Assembly: GCA_037074765.1 (NCBI GenBank)
Contig: JBAMDO010000031.1
Coordinates: 276,081-340,080, forward strand
Origin: Mansonella perstans
Lineage: Eukaryota > Nematoda > Chromadorea > Rhabditida > Onchocercidae
Length of the DNA: 64,000 nucleotides
Reading direction: 5' to 3'
Below are positions 37,693-50,300 of the stretch, piece after piece; the stretch's first letter is position 1, and each line of letters starts with the position of its first letter. Below the pieces are notes generated by a model. It was not told the DNA's origin. It saw nothing but the letters and a program-made list of their open reading frames with translations, and ran no database searches. The position numbers were made by a program, and so were the translations under genes.

Positions 37693-38361
37693 AAAATGAA
37701 ATAATACCTTAATAATTAAACGACAATTGAAAAACAATTTGATATCATTTAGTATAAATATTTAAAGAATGAATAATTTTACAAATGAAAAAAAAAAAAA
37801 AAAAAAAAACAGATAAATTACGAGAGAAGGAGAATAAATTATGAATTAAATAAGCATTTTTGGTTACAAAATTATAAATTAAATTCGAAAAATCTATAAA
37901 AATCTTGCAAAAATTTTAGCAAAACTTTAATTATTGCTCTTTGCATAATCATTTCACCAACAACAAAAACATATGGCAATTCAAATCATAAAATATTAAT
38001 ATTATATATAATTGGTAAAAGTTATACAAATATAGAAATATTCAACAAGTTTAGAAGTGAAGAAAAGTTTAGAAATGCACCACTGTTGATTATCGGACAA
38101 CACTCTCAGAATGACAATGAAAAAGGACATACCAACTGGCAACACACAACGATCAATAATAATGCAGAGAACCAAACTAAATATAACGACGATATGAAAT
38201 AACTTATTAAATTTTACTCATATCTAGAAAAGTTAAATTTAGTGAAATTTCTCACTTGATGCTTAGGAACATTATATAGCTCATCTCATAGCAATTAGCA
38301 TTAAAAATATCATAAAAATTAATTAATCTTGGATAATTAATTTATTCGTTAACAAAAATAT

Positions 38362-38445
38362 CTTAATCTCTGGCTGGATAATGTTGTCGATTGTAGTAAT
38401 AGCCTTAATCTCTGGCTGGATAATGTTGTCGATTGTAGTAATAGC
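38362..38445 (+). repeat. 42-bp tandem duplication
   Basis: Two adjacent copies of a 42-base unit beginning CTTAATCTCTGGCTGGATAA (38362-38403 and 38404-38445). A fragment (CTTAATCTCTGGCTAG) recurs near 38812. Confidence 0.9.
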
Positions 38446-38821
38446 TTAGACATTTATGAAATTATAAAATATAGATAGAGAAATTATTACTTTCCAGGAA
38501 GTACTTTGAGAAATACTTCAAAACAAATGTTGTAAAATCAATCAATTTGTTGATTTAAATTCACACAGATAACCACACTCTAACCCTTTCAATTATTTCA
38601 ATAGCATCTTTTATTGCAGGCAAAATTGTTAAATAGATGACTTGCCGCTACAGTAGTATCAGCTAACTGTGGCAAACAATTTTTTTTTTTTTGCACAGCC
38701 AATTATTCTACGGGGAAAATTTGTCATTTTTCCTCTCTTTTCATTTCAATTCAATTCTTTTTTTAATCAATATCAACAACTCATCTTCTATATAAATACT
38801 GACATTATGCCTTAATCTCTG

Positions 38822-38941
38822 GCTAGTAATATATGACCTTGTACTGTATCTATCATATTATATACTTAATACCTATGCTCAGAGCTAGTAATATATGACC
38901 TTGTATTGTTGTATCTATCGTATCATATCTAATACTTATGC
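38822..38941 (+). repeat. Direct repeat pair of about 60 bp
   Basis: CTAGTAATATATGACCTTGT occurs at 38822 and again at about 38884. Each is followed by similar TATCTATC and TAATACxTATGCT segments. Confidence 0.8.
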
Positions 38942-39420
38942 TTGCTCTCTTTACGCTATTTCTCTGAATTAAAACTTACATAAAATCTTGAAATGATAGG
39001 AATTGTTTGTAAAATTTATGGTTGAGCAGTAAGAGAAGAGAGACTACAGTGAAGTTTAGTTACTATGAAGAGAAAATGTGAAAGTAAACTTTTAATGATA
39101 ACACTTCGAGAAACGAAAAAAAAAACTACCAATGAACTCAACAGGTAGTAACAATGATTAATCAATATTGTGACTATTTCACTGAGTGAGCGCATTAACT
39201 TTAATAAAACTAAACTGTGCCAATAATTGAGATAAACTTTAACTGAATAAGTAAGCAAGAGAGCTGCTAATCATAGTGAAGGTATTCATTAAGACAATAT
39301 ATCCAATCAATCACTCCTAGCAACGCAAACGCATTTATCCAACTACGCAATCAATTTGAGCCTACTATTGCAACAATTCTTTTTTTTTAAAAAAGAAATC
39401 GTTGCATTGCAAATCTGCTA

Positions 39421-39832
39421 TATGATATAATTAATTATTAAATACATGATATAATCAATTATTAAGTATATTATATAATCAATTATTAAGTATATAATAT
39501 AATCAATTATTAAGTATATAATATAATCAATTATTAAGTATATAATATAATCAATTATTAAGTATATAATATAATCAATTATTAAGTATATAATATAATC
39601 AATTATTAAGTATAATATAATCAATTATTAAGTATATAATATAATCAATTATTAAGTATATAATATAATTAATTATTAAGTATATAATATAATCAATTAT
39701 TAAGATATAATATAATCAATTATTAAGTATATAATATAATCAATTATTAAGCATATAATATAATCAATTATTAAGATATGATATAATCAATTATTAAGTA
39801 TATGATATAATCATTTATTAAGTATATGATAG
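39421..39832 (+). repeat. 24-bp AT-rich minisatellite, about 17 units
   Basis: Unit ATAATCAATTATTAAGTATAT with small length changes; CAATTATTAAG recurs throughout. Its antisense translation gives a false repeated IIDYIIYL frame. Confidence 0.95.
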
Positions 39833-40410
39833 GGACAGTTGCAGCGTCCAATCACAATAAAACCCACAAACTATGAAATCAAAACAGACACAGACTGAAA
39901 TCTCCATAATAAATGGAAACACAGTGGTGTGGCAAGCATTTTGTTTTACTTGAAAACTTCAACGAACATACTTATGCAATTCACAGCTGCCAAGTTTGAA
40001 CCTACTACATTCGCAAAATTACGAGATAAGATGAGCTGAATCGGTGATGAATCACGAAATGAAATGAATTGAACCGGTGATGATGAATCATGAAATGAGA
40101 TGAGCTGAACCGCTCTTACACTCAAAGCAAGAATCATACTGAACCAATAAATCACTCAGCCCAATCGAGATTTTTCAGCAAATACTCTGTCCTTCCCGAT
40201 TTCTACCGAAATACACTTCCCGAATGTCAAAGCTCATAATCAATAACAACCAAATAGACTAATTTAACGGTCTACCTTCTAAACATTTCTACTTACAGTA
40301 TAGTATGAGTCATTGTGCAATAATTTCGTTGCTTATATTCTAACTAGCAAGTTTACAAAAAAAAAATGAAAGTAGAGCCGTTTTGAAATATACCAAAGTT
40401 ATATTGCAAA

Positions 40411-40608
40411 TATGCAGTGAACTAATTGAATCAATAATTTCACCGAATTTCCACTAATTGCTTAATGGTTGACTAATTTATTGATAGTTCAAATGTGAAG
40501 TATTGAATGTATGCAGTGAACTGATTGAATCAATAATTTCACCGAATTTCCACTAATTGCTTAATCGTTAACTAATTTATTGATAGTTGAAATATTTAAG
40601 CATTGAAT
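40411..40608 (+). repeat. 99-bp tandem duplication
   Basis: Two adjacent copies (40411-40509 and 40510-40608), each starting TATGCAGTGAACTxATTGAA and ending near ATTGAAT, with only a few differences. Confidence 0.9.
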
Positions 40609-41189
40609 CTTTATCAAAAGATACTAATGACAATATTAGTTCAATATCAACATTTATTTTTATTCAAAAAGAAGAACTACTAAACTAGTTGAAGTGTGAA
40701 ATATTTTCATTCAGTAACTATAATTAATACCATATACAAAATACCCGTCTTCAACACTGATCTAGTTATGAAGATTGCATTTGGATAATATGATAGCCTA
40801 CTTTTTTTCTTTTCAACATATAATAAAACTAATTAATAAACTTAATACAATATTTTCTAGAAAGCAACAGAAGGAAGGAACAATGATCAAATATATGAAG
40901 TACGAGTGAACGAAGTAAAAGAATTATAAATTGACAATGTATGAAAATTGTAAACATTTACAAAGTAAGAAATTATAAGCAATGAAATAAATAAACATAG
41001 ATTAAGCTCAGAAAGGCTCCATTCTAAGTATTTTTGCTTCATTAATCTTTTCTACCTTACACTTGTAGCATTAATTTTCCACATCATTTCATTTTCATAA
41101 AGAATTTGTAAAATTTTGATTAATTCCAGCTGACATTAAACAAACCTGACTGAGAACTTTAAAAAATAACGTAGCATTGATTAAAAAAA

Positions 41190-41195
41190 TTTATT
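41190..41195 (-). promoter_or_regulatory. Probable poly(A) signal of zyg-9
   Basis: Minus-strand AATAAA lies 109 bases after the zyg-9 stop codon. Confidence 0.5.
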
Positions 41196-41303
41196 TTTGA
41201 AATGAAAATATTCACTAAAGTATTCTTTTCACATATATTTTTGTTTTCTTGTTTTTTTTCAATGAAAAGAAAAAATCAATGCATATTATCATGAATAATC
41301 TTG

Positions 41304-44300
41304 TCACTGTTGTTGCCGCCGCATATTTAATAATTGCTTCAATGGTTCCACATCACTAGCCGTAAGTTTGGATTTTGCATGTACAGGTGTAACTGATTCA
41401 TTTTCTGGTGCTCCTTCCAAAGGTGGTCTAAAATTTGAAACAAAATAAACAACATGACAGTAGAATGATATGAAAAAATTTTTGATTGTACAATGAAAAA
41501 ATAAGTATTTATAAAACCAATTATTATTTATGTACAAGATAAAGTATTTCTAGTATTTAATAAAAAAAAGAAAAAAAAAATGAAATCAACAATAAACTCA
41601 CTTCTGAAATGAACGACGTACGGCAACTGGCTTTACATTTTCATTAGATGATGATGTAACAAGAGTACTAGCAGCATTACCAGTCCACCAGCCTGTTTGC
41701 CGATAACTGCGCAATGCTTCACGATATGCACGAATGGATTCCATTATCTTGAAAGCATATAGAATTACATTTACAAATAGATTCAACTGTAATGATCAGC
41801 AAGACTCATAATATATCATAATAGTACTAGGATTTTTAAAATTCGATCCACAAGCCTAAACTTTTCATTAAATCCGGCTCTGTTATTAGCTAGTAATCCG
41901 TCAATTGAATAACTGTTTTTTAAATCACTACAGAGTACTAAAAAGTAAAATGAAAATCGCCAAACGGTAGAAACAAACGGTAAGCAATATAGATAAAAAA
42001 ATTCACGTTGTATAATTCGTCAGTAACTTCTGGTATTTCGCGATTTTCCAAATCCATCTTTTTCAAATGAAGAACAATGTAATCCTGCAAAAATAGATAA
42101 AATTCCAACGATTTTGAAAATTCGTTTTACAATAAACTAAGCACAAAAATAAAATAACAGGCATATGTATGTAGACATATACAATTCGAAATATTCATTC
42201 ACAAAAAAAAGTATGACAATTCGCTGCAAAAGCCATGCTAAAGAAATTAGAAACAAGGAATTCACTTTGAAATTTGCACTTGATCAATGCTTAAGGGAAA
42301 GCGAAGAAAACTGGAGAGTTATTAACGCTCACCTTATATGGAAGGCGCTTTATTGTGTGACCCTTCAACAAGTACAGTTCAAAATTTGCAGTACTGCATT
42401 TGTTAAGAATTCAATCTTTAAACGTAACTAAGAAATGGTTTCTAACAGTAAAGATAATCAATTCCATTAAGATTCTTGATAATGATGCAAAGCTAAGTTA
42501 AAAATGGTTCACAATTTTTCCGTAAAATTATCTTTGATGGAGAACTATGATATAATATTGGAATATTCTGAAGACTTATTTTATAAATTTTCTGCGCCGG
42601 AATACTTGGGTAAAAAAATATTTAAATAAACTTAACTAGCTCAAACTAAGGACAACATAGTGAATAAAACAGTAATGAATAAAATAATGACAGAAGCAGT
42701 GAATAAAATATTGACAAGATTTTTATAACAAACTAACTCGCATTTGAAAATGTTTTTTCATCTCTTCTTCCAGTACTTTTTGGGCATCTGGATTTGTCTT
42801 CAGAAATGTATGTAAAAGTCGCAGACCCTAGAAAGTTTTCATGGTAATTTTAGATGATAAATCACATCAAATTAGTGCAACAGTAGTTTTATAATTTCAT
42901 AATCTCATTAAACTTGAAATAGAGGTAAAAAAAGTAAAGGAGAGGAAGAGAACAATAGGGAACATAAACTGAACTTTACTGACCTTTCCAAATGGATTTT
43001 CAATAATTTTCGAAATCAGACTTCTTACTGCGTCTTCATGATTAGATGACATCACCTGAAATTTCAAAATCTTCGAAAAGATTATCCTCTCCTAAAAATG
43101 ATTAAAAACAACTAATTTCAGCGCACTAAAATTTTAACATTTCAGTTACTTGCTGATATACAAATTAATAAATCCACCTGTCCCGGGAGTTCGCCAGTCG
43201 CTGAAGATACTAAGCTATTTTGATTACTTTTGTTCTGCAAGCCACGAACACACTTCCTCATGTAAATTACAGCTTCACTTGAATCAGGATTAGGTATTTC
43301 TCCAATATGTTGCATTACCTGGAATAAAACTACTTTTAAACTTGCCAAACATTCGAGATTTCCTCTTTGTGCCTACTAGAAAGTTAAAAATTTAAACAAA
43401 CCGAAGACTTCGTTCCTGCTACCAAACGTTGTATGCATAACTCCATTGAATGCATGGAATTTTTGATACCTTTATTTTCATCCAGTCGAGGACGGAATTC
43501 CTGCATGAAATCATGAATCGCTTTCACGATTTCAGCCAAATTCATTGGCACATCACGGAGGAACAGCTCGGATTGTTTATAAATACACTGCAAGGTTATG
43601 GTGATGTAGAAGTTAGATAGTTAAGTCAAATCCAATGACTTCTAATTAGTCAACATTATACAAAATATTGCATTAAAAACCCAAATACCACTTATAAATT
43701 ACTGAAAGAAAGAAAATAAAATTGTTTAGCATTATAAGGAAGATTGTAATTTATACTTTATTTATCAGTTCGACAGTTTTATTCCGTGGATCGTGCAAAG
43801 CCGATGTCAACATCGAACAAAGAGCAAGGAAACAAGCAGTTGGATCAGCGTTATCGCATATCCGAATCGATAAGTAATTAAGTGAACGAAATATCTGGGA
43901 AAGCACAAGCCGTTATTCACGATAAAATGACTTAAAAATTTGGAGAACCAATATGGAAAATAAAAAATTTTGAATATCAAAAGTATATACTTACAGACTG
44001 AATATCTTTCAGTTGTTCCATGCGTTCATCTTTTAAAAGATAGAGAAATTCTTGTATAAGCATTTTCAAAGCTTCTGAAGAAATTCGTGAGCATGTTGTT
44101 GGTTCTTTGATAAGCTGAAATATTGAAATTCTTTCAAAAAGTAAAAACAATTTTTCGTTCAGAAATCAATTTATCTTGCATAATGAATGGGTTTTTTTTT
44201 CCAGCAAACTGCTAAAACTATTGACTCATGTATTGTTGCAATTCTACTTTATAACGTTTCTATGGAAATCATTTTCTGGACAAGGACCGTGTCTATGTTC

Positions 44301-47300
44301 TCAAAAAACATACCGAACTTAGAAAATGGCATATTGTTCGGACAAGCTCGTTCAGCTCGTCCAACGCATTAACGTCATCAAGATGACGACTACGTATAAT
44401 GGACGATTGTGTGACAATTGCCTGTACAACAGCATCAGTTCGATCAGCAACGTAGCGAAAATTACTCGGGTCACCAAATAAAAATTGTAGTTGACTAATA
44501 GCTGCTGTTGCAGTCGCTTGCGAAACCGAAGCTACGCCATGCACAACCTTTAAGAAAAGTATTTAGAAAGCTTTAAAAAAAAATCTTTGGGAAAATTTAT
44601 CTGAAAGTAATTAAGAGAAACCTTATCCACATCGCCTGCTGCAGATTCCAGAGACGTCAATGAACTAACAGATTCTGCTCGGGCTGAATATTGTGGTGGA
44701 TGCTTCCGTTTACGAATGGCTGGTTCAATCGGTTCCAACATTTCCAGCGTATCAGCATCAACTTCAGGATATTCCATAGCTTCATCATTATTGTCAAGTT
44801 TCAGGAGCTGTAAAATTGGAATTTCGGATTGAAACAAAAAAAATTAGCTCAAGCATATTTCACGAAATCAACAAAACTTCTAAGTTGTTCAGCTGCTGAG
44901 AGCACAACTTTGCGGAATACAAACCACAGTAAAATAAGTTATATTATATTGAACAATTTTTATACATTTAGCTGTTCCCCGGATATATATTGCAGTAAAA
45001 TTCTATGATCATACGACTTACATCTAAATTTAAAGCGAAGCGTTTACGAGTTGTATCAGTATCACCAGTGTGATCTCCGGGATCTCCTTTCTGTAAAACT
45101 TGCAAACATAAATCAAAAAAACCAAAGAGACAATATAACTGCAAGATTTCATATAAAGAGACAACATAACTTCAAGACTTTGTGTATACATATATATGAT
45201 GGAGAAGGCCTAAAAACTATTCGTATATTCAAAAAAAGACTACAAATATTTTAAAGACCGATTTGATCTGCTATAAGCGCAAGTTTTACATGCCTGCATT
45301 GTAAATGTACGATTGTTTTCTTTTTCTTCAACTGGACTGGAATCACGAGAAACGCTATTACTGCCAAGCGTGCTTCGACCCATCCTACTTAATGACCGAC
45401 CACTTCTCAGTCCCCTACCTAAAAGTGAGCGATGAAAGAAGTGCAGTGATTTGATATGAAAAAAAAGAAATATACTTCACATAATTGATCCATCCAATAT
45501 AAAATAACGATCACTGACTTTTCTAACCTTATATTTAAGTCACAATTTCTTCAAAATTGCAGTGGAATCATTACGAAATAAAGAAGTATAATATACATGT
45601 AAGTAAGACCTTTAATGCCGACAGAAATGTTTGAAACACGTTTGCCAACTCGTTCTGGGCCACCTGGAAAAAACGCTTCTTGTCATTTACTGTCATTATA
45701 CTTTGATATGAAATCTTATTTCAAAGATTAATTAAATGGATATGCATGCCATGCATGTTCTCTATTCCATGTTTTTCATACAATATAAAGTAATTACAAC
45801 AGATCTAGATTTTAATAGACTAATTCCCTGAAAAAAAGACATATCTACCTCTCGCCTTTGAAACCACACCACTTCGCTTTATACGTTCATCCAGCATTGC
45901 TTTACTTTTGTCATTCATTTTTCCAATAAGCTGAAAAACTCGATCACCTTCTTCTTTCCATGCTACTACGATAGCATTAATTGCCGCATTACGTACATTA
46001 TTATCACGATCATCAATACATGCTGCGATTTGTTTTAGAGACTGCTGCAAGCATTTTAAATTTAACATAACTAATAGTATGCATTTGTATGTGATCACGA
46101 AGGTGTAGAGAACCAAACTATTCGAGACTGAAAACGATCACTGTAGCTGCATTTAACAAGCAACCAGTATAAAATGAATTTATCAAAAAATAAAACTTTT
46201 ATTGAATGTTTCTGAAATTTCACAATTTCTTCTAAAGTGAATGAAGTAAACTTTGAAAACTAAGCCGAAAAAGGAGCAGAACTAAAGATACTTACAGCTG
46301 GTGTTGTAGTAGCAGCCATCCCCGTTGTATCAAGCAGTTGCTCTAAAACTTGCAGGCATTCTGTTCGCTGTCTCGAATTTTTCGTCTTCAAGCCCTCAAT
46401 TATGAGTGGAAATATTTTTGGAGGACTGACCAGTTCTGTGACCAGTTGGATTATAGTTCGGACTGGTGTGCGGACCGAATCTTTTGCTTCGCCTAACTAA
46501 AAATCTAATTTCCAAAATTATATCAACAAGATTTTAACTTACAGTAAATTCATGGACGGTAATCTGAGATGCCACTTGTTCAAGGTAAAAAAAAAATTAC
46601 CAATAACTTGAAATCAACAAATTAAACCAAACTCTCTCCTTTGAAAAAAAACTACTGAAAATATCTGGTCACTGAGTATTATTTTTCCTTAAAATCGCAT
46701 AGTTATTTTCAAACTTTTTCGGTGGAATACGATATAACTTGGAAGCAACAGAATCAAAATTAAATTTCTTAAGGCTAAGACTGCCTAAACGGCACAGTGG
46801 AGTTAAATTTTTCCACAACGAAAAAAAGAAAATTGAAAATTTTACGAAACGACTGACCTTTAAAAGTAAATATGGAACAAAAGAGTGCATCTCCTGATCT
46901 GAGAAAGGCTCGTTATGTTGCAACAAAAGGTTGAATATTCCCTGTGTTAAATCAAGCACTTTCAGTAAAACTGTTGGATTCGTTTCCAAAAATCGCAATG
47001 AAATCCATTTCAGTAGTAAATCACTATTTGATATCAAAGATTCTGGACAATCGGTGATCAACTGAACAAGAAGAAAGCAAAAAGTTCATAAAAAAAGAAA
47101 GAAATAAAATTTGAGCTGGGATATCTTTATGCAACAATTTTCATTTTTTCAATAAGAATTTATGTTAATTGTTTAATAAAAATCATTAAATTTATGGTTA
47201 TGAAAAAAATTTTACATGCAGGAATGTCTAGAATGCATATTTCTGAGCATTTTCACATATTTTTGTTTATTTTGTTGTCGCCAATATTCACCAGAAAAAA

Positions 47301-50300
47301 AATGGAACAAAGTAAATAATTATTGACAGTCTACCGATTGCAAGATGTCGATTCCCTTAAGTTGTTGTTTGAAATCCTTATTAAACAGAAATGTCAGCAA
47401 AGATGCTTGGGTAACACTACCCAACAATGTTTTCAACTGCTCGATATGCTCATTTTCAGGTTGATCAAAGTTCCACTTGAGAACCTCAAATTGACTAAAT
47501 AAAGCATTCACACCTGAATAACTTTTTATGAGTTGACTTCTAATAGTAGTTGAAAACTGGATAGTTTCAAGAAAGAAAAAACATGCCCGAAGGTTCCTTT
47601 CGTCTTTTAATCTGGTTGCTTTTTCTTTGTTAATCACCAGAAATTGGTCCTTCCGCTTCTTCGATTCTTCAGATTCCTACAAAATTAATCGCATATTAAC
47701 CTCCTAATATCCATATATAATAGTACTGATATTATAGTGCACGCACAAACAATAAAGTGAAACTAATTTAAATACCTGAAAAAATTTTATTTAAAACAAA
47801 CCTTTGCAGCTTCCAATTCTTTTCTAGATGTCTTCGATGACTTTTCTTCAGTATTATCTTCTTCCATGGCTTCTTTTGAACGTGATTTCCCACCAATATT
47901 CGAATTTCCTACACCTGGTGCTGGCGGTTTCAGAGGCTGAGAATAAGTAATTTAAGTTTTATAAGGCGAAATATCCGAAAACTTTTTATGATTTCGTGGA
48001 AAAGGAAAAATTAGCAACTCAGCGCCTTTAGTTCGCTTAGTATGAAAACTATTTCAGATTACGTGAAAATCAAATGCGAAACGAATTGCTGCTATCACTA
48101 TCAGGGTCACGAAATGACAAGCATGCAAAAATGCAAAACTGAACAAATGATTCAATAAGGATAATGTAATCTGCGGTAAGTATAAGATGACTGCTACTAT
48201 CAGTTAATTATAAAAGCCAGGAGAAGATTGAAATAATATCTACAACCGAACATTTAATATATATTTTAATAGTTTCTTGTCTATTTAAATCTTTAATGTT
48301 CATTTTTTCTTCAAGAACAGCCCACACAACACTCAGCTGTGAAAGCATTGTGGGATCATGCTACGAAATGCTAAATGAAACACTGGAAACCATTTCACGC
48401 AAATATCACTACCGAACATACAGTGAAATGAAACATACGGTGAACAATTTTAATAAGAAGTCTTAAGCTTTCATATTTAATTTTTCTATAAAATTTAAAG
48501 TCAAATAGAAATGCAGAAAAAAGCAACTTACTGAAGCTGAATTCGAATTAGCGTTTGCAACAGCTGCTCCATTTTCAGGCTAAACGGCATTCACCGTAAA
48601 ATAAAGGAAACATACAACACAATAATTACCACAACATCAAAAGACGACAGCGAAATTAAAGTATTGCAACCAAAAACCAAGATAAAAAAGGAAACTTTCG
48701 AAGCACGACAAAAACACTACACAAAAAAGGAATTTCTTTTTAACTTAAATAAAGCATTTGCAGCTTATGAGAAAGCAAATAGCAGAATATTTCGGGGAAA
48801 AAGATAGCATTTCAATCGACATAAAAAGAATCGAATGTGTAGTTTTTTCACTAATTGATTCACTCACTAATCATTAGGATTCAGTAATCTATCCAAAGGA
48901 TAAAGAACAAGTGGTAAAACGATTGGAATAATGAGCCTCCACCCCCCGGATATGAATAACCCATTACATGTGGTTAGTGGCAGCAGTCGACCCTAAATAT
49001 CCAGAAATTTCAGTTCTTGTTTTTTATTACGACTAATATGATAATGCATTTAAATGAACGACTAACATTGCTTTTGTGCATACTTTGTACCATAATTGAA
49101 ACAACATCTGTACCAGCTTCTTGAATAGCTTTGTCACAAAAATCTCTGATCTGTAAATCATCTTTCCAATAGATAACGTTAATAATGGAATGAAAGGAAT
49201 GATCTAATTTTAGAATCATAAAATTTTTTTTTTTAGAAGAAGAAACTTTATTAAACATATCTGCAATAAATCTGCAATTGCGAAAAGCGTTAGCGAATTT
49301 AAATTTAATGTCATTTCTGCAAATTGATAGCAAACAAAGTGCAACTGAATAATTATTTCAAATATATCCAGTTTATGAATTCTCTATTTTTATCTAACAA
49401 AATTAGAAATAAAAAAGATTTTCAACTTTAAAGATTGGAAAAATTAGAAAATTGATGACATACTTTTGATATTTTCACTTTATCGTCCGCAATATCAGCA
49501 AGTAAAATCATACACGACTTCTCACCAACAGCTTTCATAGCAGCACCTAACGCAGCATAGGAAGCATCACGTACTTCAGGATCCGAATCACCGGTGAGCT
49601 TCACGATTATTGGGGCCAAAGATTTCAAAACTTTCTTGGGAATACTTTGCTGATTATGCCGTTTGAACACTCGATACAAGAAAAGATTCGTTTGAATTTT
49701 AATGTGAGGATTTTGTTTATCAAGAGCTGCTTGGATATCTTCAGTTAACGCTTCCAAAGTAGTCTAAATGCATAAGCGAAGGTAAGGCTCGATTATGTAA
49801 CGCAGAATAGTAAAAGCTCTTAAATATTTCTAACTATAATTCAAGACTTACCGAAGCAGCAACAGCATCAATGCAGTCAATAAGCGGATCTCTCAAAACC
49901 GGCTTTTTTTCTTTAAATTTTTCAAATATCGTTGGTGCAACCATGACTGCATACTGCGCAAATTTTTTACGTAAACCCGTTGCAAATGCAGTTAGACATC
50001 GAGCTGCTAATGCACAAACATTGATATTAGCATCTTTTTCCAGAATCTTAATACAAAAGAAATATTTTCGAAATATAAACGTAGGTATAAATTCATTCAG
50101 CAAAAGCACATGCCTTCCTATAATTAATTTAATAGCAGCTACGACTGCAGAAATACATAAAATGGGAATTAAGCGACGCAGAAGAAGCTAGAAATTATCA
50201 TTATATTTCATACAATCCTGGAACTTATTTTTGGAAAAATAATTATAATATCTAAAAAGAAACTTTGTGGTACAGAAAAATAACCAAAATTAAATTACTT

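Larger units (their letters stand above)
37693..41303. other. 3.6 kb repeat-rich space between zyg-9 and TMBIM
   Basis: No supported gene. It holds an A-run near 37789-37809, a 42-bp duplication, a pair of about 60-bp repeats, a 24-bp minisatellite, a short AAATGAGATGAGCTGAACCG-type repeat near 40030-40115 and a 99-bp tandem duplication. The open frames on the minus strand (39418-39624 and 39946-40155) are translations of these repeats. Confidence 0.6.

Noticed and set aside
39418..39624. 68-codon repeated IIDYIIYL frame
   Set aside because: It is the antisense reading of the 24-bp AT minisatellite.
48925..49000. Extra zyg-9 exon after an acceptor (GGTCGACTGCTGCC)
   Set aside because: With the nearest donor its length is 25 bases, which breaks the phase-0 join between neighbouring exons, and the translation does not look like the linker.
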